This document shows positions 56,835-64,000 of a DNA stretch of 64,000 bases, in pieces. A model generated the notes under the pieces. That model did no database searches. It was not told the DNA's origin and worked only from the letters and a program-made list of their open reading frames with translations. The DNA comes from Euleptes europaea (lineage: Eukaryota > Chordata > Lepidosauria > Squamata > Sphaerodactylidae). The stretch lies in assembly GCF_029931775.1 (NCBI RefSeq), contig NC_079312.1:132417872-132481871 (forward strand), read 5' to 3'. Each line of letters opens with the position of its first letter. The stretch's first letter is position 1. Position numbers and translations under genes: made by a program.

Positions 56835-57298
56835 CAGTGGGTCGCCGTGTTAGTCTGTCTGCAGTAGTAGAAAAGAGCAAGAGTCCATGAGCATCTTAAA
56901 GACTAACAAGAATACTTTCTGGCAGGGGATGAGCTTTCTGCAGTAGTAGAAAGTCTGCAGTAGTAGAAAAGAGCAAGAGTCCAGTAGCACCTTAAAGACT
57001 AACACAAATGTTTTCTGGCAGGGGATGAGCTTTCTGCCGTAGTGGAAAGTCTGCAGTAGTAGAAAAGAGCAAGAGTCCCGGAGCACCTTAAAGACTAACA
57101 CAAACATTTTCTGGCAGGGGATGAGCTTTCTGCAGTAGTGGAAAGTCTGCAGTAGTAGAAAAGAGCAAGAGCCCAGTAGCACCTTAAAGACTAACACAAA
57201 CATTTTCTGGCAGGGGATGAGCTTTCGTGAGCCACAGCGTGAGCCGTGGCTCACGAAAGCTCATCCCCTGCCAGAAAATGTTTGTGTTAGTCTTTAAG
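56835..57298. mobile_element. Penelope-derived tandem and fold-back insertion
   Basis: Flanked by the 12 bp duplication GTGCATTATTCA (56823-56834 and 57299-57310). It starts with GTCGCCGTGTTAGTC (the reversed end of the family), then four 96 bp units starting at 56857, 56953, 57049 and 57145, each with AGTAGAAAAGAGCAAGAG and CTTAAAGACTAACA. It closes with an inverted copy of the tail. Because 96 is a multiple of three, one minus-strand frame stays open through the array (56850-57254); it has no domain and is not considered a gene. Confidence 0.85.
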
Positions 57299-57302
57299 GT
57301 GC
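57179..57302. repeat. 57 bp inverted repeat with a 10 bp spacer
   Basis: Arms 57179-57235 and 57246-57302 are reverse complements with no mismatch that I could find. The spacer is AGCGTGAGCC. It arises where the last tandem Penelope unit meets the inverted tail. Such a palindrome can form a cruciform or a long hairpin RNA. Confidence 0.85.
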
Positions 57303-57859
57303 ATTATTCAGTATGTGTGAAAACGCCCTAGCATTTCCCTCCTTGGTGCTGCCCTTGTGCACCTGCAAACTTCTGGCGCTAAGGACTGTGTCTTCTGCTG
57401 CTTCCTAGTAATCGTATAGCCATTATTTTGAATATATCTTGGTTTATTGTCGTTGATGTGGAATTCTTGTTTCATCGTCTCGACTTCTTGAGCATCTGTG
57501 GCTTTGGGAGTGTAGTACAGCTGTACGGCGGTTGAGGTCTCCGTACTCTTTTTTGTGCTTCCTCAACAACTGCTAAATATGCTGTGTATTGTATCACGTT
57601 GTAAGTGACTCAGTTACGGTCTGATTCTCAAACGCGTCCGCCATATGTGCCTCTTTGGGAAGTATCTGGATGGTTCAGAGTTTACTCTGCAGATCACCAT
57701 TTCAATGCCGTGTGCTGTCTCTGGGGTAACAGGCCCTCGGAACATGTTCAGAATGTCTTTTTTCCATGACACAGTAAATCACACATCTAGGATTAGAATG
57801 GGAAGGGTTTCCAGAATAGAGGAAATAATGGCAAAGTTTAAATTGAATAGTTTGCCCTG

Positions 57860-58077
57860 GCCTGGATGGCCCAGGCTAGCCTGATCTCGTCAGGTCTCAG
57901 AAGCTAAGCAGGGTCAGCCCTGGTTAATATATGGATGGGAGACCACCAAGGAATACCAGGGTTGCTGTGCAGAGGAAGGCACTGGCAAACCACCTCTGTT
58001 AGTCTCTTGCCATGAAAACCCCAAAAGGGGTCGCCATAAGTTGGCTGTGACTTGACGGCACTTTACACACACACAGT
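57860..58077 (+). mobile_element. 5S rRNA-derived SINE, complete copy
   Basis: The 5S-like head is best seen here: CTAGCCTGATCTCGTCAGG, then CAGAAGCTAAGCAGGGTC (box A-like) and GGATGGGAGACCACCAAGG (internal element and box C region). The body and tail follow (GTCTCTTGCCATGAAAACCC, GACTTGACGGCACTTTACAC). An imperfect 11 bp direct repeat (AGTTTAAATTG before, AGTTTGAATTG after) may be the target duplication. Confidence 0.88.
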
Positions 58078-58231
58078 TTGAATTGCTTTGAAATTAAGGT
58101 GTGGTTTGCTTGATGGTAAAAGAAGGGATAGATAATTTTGTGACTTGAGTTGAATGTTGGTAAGGGATGTGTAAGGCGATGTGACTTTTGTAGCTAGACT
58201 CATGTGTGATGAGTTCAAGAGAGACTAATAC

Positions 58232-58440
58232 TGTGTAAAGGCAAAAGTCCCCTGTGCAAGCACTGGGTTATTACTGACCCATGGGGTGACGTCACATCCT
58301 GACGTTTCCAAGGCAGACTTTGTTTGCCAGTGCCTTCCCCAGTCATCTTCCCTTTACCACCAGCGAGCTGGGTACTCATTTCACCAACCTCAGAAGAATG
58401 GAAGGCTGAGTCAACCTTGAGCTGGCTACCTGAAATAGGT
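58232..58440 (-). mobile_element. Second tRNA-derived SINE family, truncated head
   Basis: Tail side GCAAAAGTCCCCTGTGCAAG, body GGTGACGTCACATCCTGACG and TGGAAGGCTGAGTCAACCTT. The tRNA-like head, seen in the copies at 59797 and 61686, is missing. Confidence 0.75.
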
Positions 58441-59589
58441 GGTCTTTATTAGAAAGGGTAGCTATAAACTGTATTGCTCTTAAAAATAGCATGGCCAGGT
58501 AGTCCTTGTGTAGTACAGCTGTGAGCAGAAATCCTGTTAAGCTTAACTGGGCTTGCTTCCTAGTATGTATTAAAAGGTGGCCGTAGTGTGCAAAAATGGC
58601 CTTTGTTCAGGGAAGTAACTAGAAGGGTTTATAACTTTGTTCCATTATATTATACAGATCTTTAGTTGAGCCTCTTTGTAGGGTTTTAGCTTGTCTTGTT
58701 ATAAGCAACCAGGCAGTTATTTACAAGTTGGCTGGCATGTTATTCTTTGTGGCATAATGCTGGCTACACTTCTAGTGGAAGCTGTCGAAGGTTATAAAGT
58801 GGGCTATAGGGTGGGAAGTGGACAGCATGCATCACTTATGGGCCTGCAGTAGAAGCTGTTTTGGGTTCTGATTAGAGAGAAAAACTAAATGTAAATTAAG
58901 GAATGAGCAAGTATGATGTGCAGTATGTTATGGGATAACAGCAAGGAAACGTGTTGTTGATTTCCTGGGATATTGTGTTGTGGCCATATTTATGGCTGAA
59001 GGCCCCTGGATGCAAGAGGATGGGAGAATATAGCTTCTCTTTTGTGTTGGGCGTTTCTTATTTCAGCCTTTCTTCTTTGATCATCATATTAATGATGGAA
59101 AAATTGGGATAAGTGTGAGGTATATGTAGCTTGTCCTACCAGCAGTTGAAAAGGTCTGTGGACCTCTACCTAAACTAAAAGTGTTGTGAGGCAGAGTAAT
59201 CTTAGTGTCCAGTAGAAGCAGAAGTATTGGAGATGGGAGGAAAAATACAGCTTCTGCAAATATGTTATTTACTGGTCAGCAACTAACACTTGTGTGTGAT
59301 GGAGGAAACCCTTATATTTACATCAAAGTTTCCAAAACAGTGTACTTTAATTGCCATTCTGTATCTAATAAGGGCAAGCAAGCTGTATTAAGTATCTTGT
59401 CCGGATCCTTGCTTTAGGTGTACTGATAACCATAAGTGTTCTTAACAATCTTTGTGCTCAGTGTGTTAACTTCCAATGGTCTTAATTGCCTAGCCAAAGT
59501 TTGGCTAGGAAGTCTTGTCCTTGTATCAGACCTGTCCTTCAGGATGGATTTGCAAAAAGTAAAATTTATCAGACAGGAGAAAAGGCAGG

Positions 59590-60450
59590 TGCAGTAGATT
59601 TTTTTATTTCCTTATATTTATAGCCCACCCTCATTCCCAGCAAGCCAGGCTCAGAGCAGGTTACAACAATGCATAATAAAAGATAAGTTAAAATGTACTT
59701 TAAAACTTCATTAAAATGCTATACTCCGTATAAATTAATGACTAAGATAGCATGCAATACTCATAAATAGTGAATACTAGAAAAACCTGGCCAGGCAGTG
59801 TAAAAGGTAGTCCCCTGTGCAAGCACTGGGTCATTCCTGACCCATGGGGTGACGTCACATCCCAATGTTTTCTAGGCAGACTTTGTTTACAGGGTGGTTT
59901 GCCAGTGCCTTCCCCAGTCGTCTTCTCGTTACCCCCAGCAAGCTGGGTACTCATTTTACCGACCTTGGAAGGATGGAAGGCTGAGTCATCCTTGAGCTGG
60001 CTACCTGAAACCAACTTCCATTGGGATTGGACTCGGGTCGTGAGCAGAGCTTGGACTGCAGTACTGCAGCTTACTGCTCTGCACCACAGGGCTCTGCACC
60101 AGGCAGTGAGCCCCCCATAAACCAGTTGGAAGGAAGGATGGGGAGGCCATCAATGATGACAAGAGAGAAAAACTTGTGGCTGCCCTCAGTTATAAGCCTA
60201 GCAGAACAGTTCTGTTTTACAGGCCCTGCAGAACGCATTTAGGCCCTGCAGAGCCCTGATGTTGCTAGGGAGACTGTTCCACCTGGCCGGGGCCAGGACC
60301 GAAAAAGCCCTGGCCCTCGTTGAGGACACCCGCACACTCCTTGGGCCGGGGATCACTTTTAAGTCATTATTCATAGAGCTCTCTGGGGGGCATACCAGGA
60401 GAAGCATTCCCGTAGGTGCGAAGGTCCCAGACCATGTAAGGAGATGATTA
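59590..60450 (-). mobile_element. L2/CR1-clade LINE 3' end, split by a SINE
   Basis: On the minus strand, the C terminus of the reverse transcriptase protein is readable at 60198-60407 ('RAFSVLAPARWNSLPSNIRA', then 'CRACKTELF'), the conserved end of L2/CR1-type ORF2. The 3' untranslated part continues at 59590-59790 (TATTTATAGCCCACCCTCAT in plus reading). Between them a tRNA-derived SINE (59797-60115) is inserted. It is strongly 5'-truncated, as is usual. Confidence 0.7.
59797..60115 (-). mobile_element. Second tRNA-derived SINE family, nested in the LINE
   Basis: Complete reverse copy: tail TAAAAGGTAGTCCCCTGTGC, body GGTGACGTCACATCCCAATG, then the tRNA-like head in reverse (GGATTGGACTCGGGTCGTGA as box B side, CTGCTCTGCACCACAGGGCT as box A side). 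It splits the LINE fragment at 59590-60450 and so is younger than it. Confidence 0.82.
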
Positions 60451-61184
60451 CAAATTATGCCAGTACACTAGTGCACCATATTAACCAAAAACGTAATGTG
60501 AAACAAATCAAGCTAATGGTTTGCAGAACAGGATTTGTTTTACTGCCTAAATGATAACACAAATAGTGACAAGTGGAAGGACTTCCACAGGGAGCACAGC
60601 CATAGAAAAAGCCCCAAATGGTGAGATCTCAGAGGAGGTCTCCAGTGACTATCAGCCTGGCAGGCAGTTTCATATGGGAGAAAGTGGTTTTCCAGAGATG
60701 CTGCTCTCAGAGAATTTAGGATTATGAAGGTCAAAACCCACACTTTGGATTGTGCCCAGAAACAAAAGTGGAAGCCAGTGAATATCTATAAATAGCTGAA
60801 ACATTGCTGCAAATTCTGGTTAATAAAGTGGCTACTACTTTGGACCCACGGACATCTTGAAAAGTCTTGATGATGCTGGGTGAATTTCCAAGTAATTGCG
60901 TGGTAGAAATGCTACATTGAGAAAGCCCTTCTCAGACTGGAGACTGGGGATGTCTTATGCTTTGGAGAAAAGTACTGCTGTTGCCTGAAAGCTTTGAGAG
61001 AATTAAAGGAACTGTAGTTAAAGGATGACTCCCTCACATAGTTTAGCTATAATAGCTTGGCTGCAACTATGCCACAAACTATTAATCTACTGACCTGGGA
61101 ATGGATTGCTTCTATTGTGTCCCAGAAAGTGTAGCTCTGTCTGGTAAATATCTGTGCTCCTGCAAGCTCATTCCTGTCTCCTTA
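60451..61184. other. No gene recognised
   Basis: Within the proposed intron; no repeat or exon is identified. Confidence 0.35.
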
Positions 61185-61335
61185 AGAGCATAAGAAAAGC
61201 CCTGCTGGATCAGACCAAGGCCCATCAAGTCCAGCAGTCTGTTCACACAGTGGCCAACCAGGTGCCTCTAGGAAGCCCCCAAACAAGAAACACCCATCAA
61301 AGCTCTGCCAGTGCCCAGTACTGACCTTCAACCCC
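61185..61335 (+). repeat. Dispersed repeat (ACATAAGAACATAAGAAAGG family), fragment
   Basis: AGAGCATAAGAAAAGCCCTG to GTGCCTCTAGGAAGCCCCC match the first 110 bp of the copy at 12670. The right part diverges. Confidence 0.6.
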
Positions 61336-61685
61336 AGTGATTTCTTGGCTTAGCTGCTCTTGGTAGCACAGCCTAGATAGGCATTATAAAGCACCAGTAG
61401 GGCTCCTGGAGTTCCTTCCTTTTTGATGCTTGTCAGCATTTGTAGCTGGGTTTCTGTGGTGAGAGTTTGTACACATTGCAGCTTAGCCAACTTGTGTTAT
61501 CAGTTCACACAAAGGCAGGACCAATTTTCAGGTAATTGCAGGCCAGACATCAAACTCTCTCACTTTCTGTGTCAGTTTAAGGGTGTGGATTTATTAACTG
61601 GCTTCCCACCAGTAGCATTCTTGCAAAGATAGCTAGTAGTTAGAAGTTGCAGAATGTTAATTGGGAAAGTCTGTGAAAGGGTTCT

Positions 61686-61965
61686 AAAGGTAAAGGTCCC
61701 CTGTGCAAGCACTGGGTCATTCCTGACCCATGGGGTGAGGTCACATCCCGACGTTTACTAGGCAGACTTTGTTTACAGGGTGGTTTGCCAGTGCCTTCCC
61801 CAGTCATCTTCCCTTTACCCCCAGCAAGCTGGGTACTCATTTTACCGACCTCGGAAGGATGGAAGGCTGAGTCAACCTTGAGCCGGCTACCTGAAACCGA
61901 CTTCCGTTGGGATCAAACTCAGGTCATGAGCGGAGCTTGGACTGCAGTACTGGTTCTGCACCAGT
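61686..61965 (-). mobile_element. Second tRNA-derived SINE family, near-complete copy
   Basis: Tail TAAAGGTAAAGGTCCCCTGT, body GGTGAGGTCACATCCCGACG, head side GATCAAACTCAGGTCATGAG. It ends in a T-run near 61965-61977. Closely similar to the copy at 59797. Confidence 0.8.
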
Positions 61966-64000
61966 TTTTTTTTTTTAATTCTGCCCATCCTCTTACAGAA
62001 CTGTGAGATCTAATTCTGAAGGCTGGTAATTCTCAGCAGAATATTTGCTACGGTTCAGGACAAGGCAGCATACGTGACAAAAAGCATTTTAAATGGCATA
62101 TATACCAAGGCTAAATCCAAACTCCCCACTGTTCCTGATCTCCCTGATTACAGCACACTACATTATCTCTGAGGCTAATGGGATCTCTTGTTTGTTCTGA
62201 TGGAACCTTCTGCCAAAGTGAATTAGTGGTTTAGCCTTGGGGACCATTCCTATGCGAGGCTTCTGTTTTTGCCTACTTTCAGTTGCAGAGCTCCCTGGTG
62301 GCAAAGCCTTATGCCTTCCCTCCCATGCTGAGTATTCTTCTGATGGGGTTGCAGTCTCCTTTCTCAGAAGACCTTCATACTTAATTTCCAGAGGAATGCC
62401 ACCTTTCAGAGATCTCCATATGATGAGAATGTATGTAATGTTTGGGGGATCAGGAAAGGTCTGAAAATAGAGAATGGAAAGGAAGCTGCCTTAATGCAGC
62501 AGAAAGTGGTCTTCTTTATATGGTAGACCCAAACCCTTGATTTTCTTCATGTCAGATGAAAGGCTGCTTGGTGTGAAGGTTTCTTGTAGAGTGGTGTTCT
62601 GTGCAGGAATGTTGTGTTGTACATCTTTACATATACACAGAATGGGTACATACCAGCTGCCTGAAAGATACTTGGAAAACATTTTGCAACTGTGCTGCAC
62701 AGTAAATTCCTATGGGTTGTGTCCAGAGTAATTGTTAAACTACAGCAGATTCCCTTCCTGCTACAGACCCTCCCCAGTCCCCTGGGAGCAGGATTCTGTG
62801 GATATCAGAGGCATGGGGGAATGCAGGAAACTTCTGTTCCATGCAGCACAAAATCATAATTTTATTCACTAAGTCAGACAAGTGGGAATTGAACTGTCGT
62901 CCTTTATGGATGTAGAGAATATCCTAATCACTTAGGGGCAGGCAAGCTTTTCTGAGCATTATTAATTGGCATTTTTCCTAGAGTACCACAGTTGCTGCCT
63001 CGAAGCTTTGGATTCAAAGTGGGTTAAGATCATAGCTCTTGAGGGTTAGCCATATTAATTCAGTAGCTGATCTTAGATTAGATGTGCAAGGGAACATTCA
63101 CAGGATTTCCTTTAGTGTTATATTTAGGCCAAGTATGCCTTTGTTCCTTGAGAATTTGTATGTCAGTTCTAAATTAGTACTAAAATAGTCCTGGGAGGCA
63201 CAGCGCTAGTTAATCTCCTCTTCCTCAACCTTCTCCCCAGTGTACTAAGCGATGTTAGGTGGCCTGGCAGGCTTTCCACTTCAGCCAGGACAGAAATGTA
63301 GAGTTACATAATTCACTGTGAACTTCTCTATCATTTTGCTTCCTCTAGGTGGTGTGGGATTGTCGCAGTTTTAGAGAAGAACTTGTTTTTTAAAGGGAAC
63401 ACTAATGAGGACTAGATAAAATGAATTGGCTCTGTGTAGTCCAGTACAGGAAATGCATGCTAATATTAATAATTTTTTGCAAAATACCCATGTACAGTAG
63501 TTGTTTGTGGATGATACTGAAGTTAATATGCAAACATCAACAATTTCGGTAGAGCAGTGTGGTGCCCCCCCAAAGTAAGTGTGATGAAATGAATCTCCAA
63601 CAGTTTCTTCTGGCAAAGTCACTTTGATAGGAAGTGATTGGATCACATACAGGGAATACAGGCAGTCAAGACAGGCAGGGACAGACTTAGAAATGTAACT
63701 GCTGGCTGCTCAGAAGGCCACGCCTGAGGGCAAGAAAGTTGCAGTCATTGCACTGTATTAGAAATGAGCAAGTCTCCCTTGTAGTCACATTTTGCATGGA
63801 TGCTGTTTTCTGTCAAATCTGTGCTAAGGAAACATGCCTCAAATCAGGAAATACAGCAACATTTCCTTCCTTTCAAGGTGAAGAGCTGGAATTATTGAGC
63901 AGTGGGATAATACAGGGTGTAGGTAGGAGCCATAGCAAGTAGAACTTCGTAGATGGTGAGAAGGAAAACCAACCACAAGAACTGTGTGGTGGTGGAGAGT

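Larger units (their letters stand above)
56375..64000 (+). other. Probable intron 1 of the downstream gene (ARHGDIA candidate)
   Basis: From the donor at 56375 to the window end I see only repeats (listed separately) and unassigned AT-rich sequence. In particular 62000-64000 holds no recognised exon or repeat. If the ARHGDIA reading is right, its coding exons start beyond 64000. Confidence 0.4.

Noticed and set aside
1-64000. CRISPR array, tRNA or rRNA genes
   Set aside because: No regular spaced repeats were seen. The 5S-like and tRNA-like segments all belong to SINEs, with SINE bodies and tails attached.

Overview
This is vertebrate nuclear DNA, most likely from a squamate reptile (a lizard, perhaps a gecko; the species cannot be fixed by eye). 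Three host genes are readable with intron-exon structure, in the order NPB (minus strand), ANAPC11 (minus), ALYREF (plus). A CpG-rich first exon after ALYREF is in the position where ARHGDIA sits in the conserved tetrapod block ARHGDIA-ALYREF-ANAPC11-NPB (human 17q25.3). The dominant repeats also point to a squamate: a 5S-rRNA-derived SINE, tRNA-derived SINEs, BovB and L1 LINEs, Penelope-like elements with a GIY-YIG endonuclease, a chromodomain Ty3/gypsy element, a DIRS-like fragment and hAT MITEs.

Layout. 1-18.6 kb: no host exon recognised; a DIRS fossil at the left edge, a BovB fragment, several copies of one hAT MITE and several SINEs. 18.6-20.8 kb: NPB, two coding exons separated by a repeat-filled intron, with a TATA-type promoter in a CpG island. 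21-42 kb: an intergenic stretch inflated by insertions (a 1.6 kb hAT element, a 6.1 kb gypsy fossil with a second LTR nested in one of its LTRs, and a 6.65 kb L1 carrying a solo LTR). 42.2-45 kb: ANAPC11, with a Penelope element in its 5' intron. 45.0-45.34 kb: a shared CpG promoter. 45.34-49.86 kb: ALYREF, six coding exons. 49.9-55.7 kb: intergenic, with LINE and SINE remains, a partly palindromic minisatellite and a solo LTR. 55.7-64 kb: a CpG promoter and non-coding first exon (probable ARHGDIA), then what is probably its first intron, carrying a tandem and fold-back Penelope derivative and many SINEs.

The host genes are separate housekeeping or signalling functions and not a pathway: NPB is a secreted neuropeptide precursor, ANAPC11 the RING subunit of the anaphase-promoting complex, ALYREF an mRNA export adaptor. 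ANAPC11 and ALYREF diverge from one CpG promoter. I found no operon-like or undescribed gene system. The most unusual material is in the mobile DNA: inverted Penelope structures with intact target duplications and a hammerhead-like motif, a 4 x 96 bp Penelope tandem that stays open in one frame, a 57 bp near-perfect palindrome, and the palindromic minisatellite.
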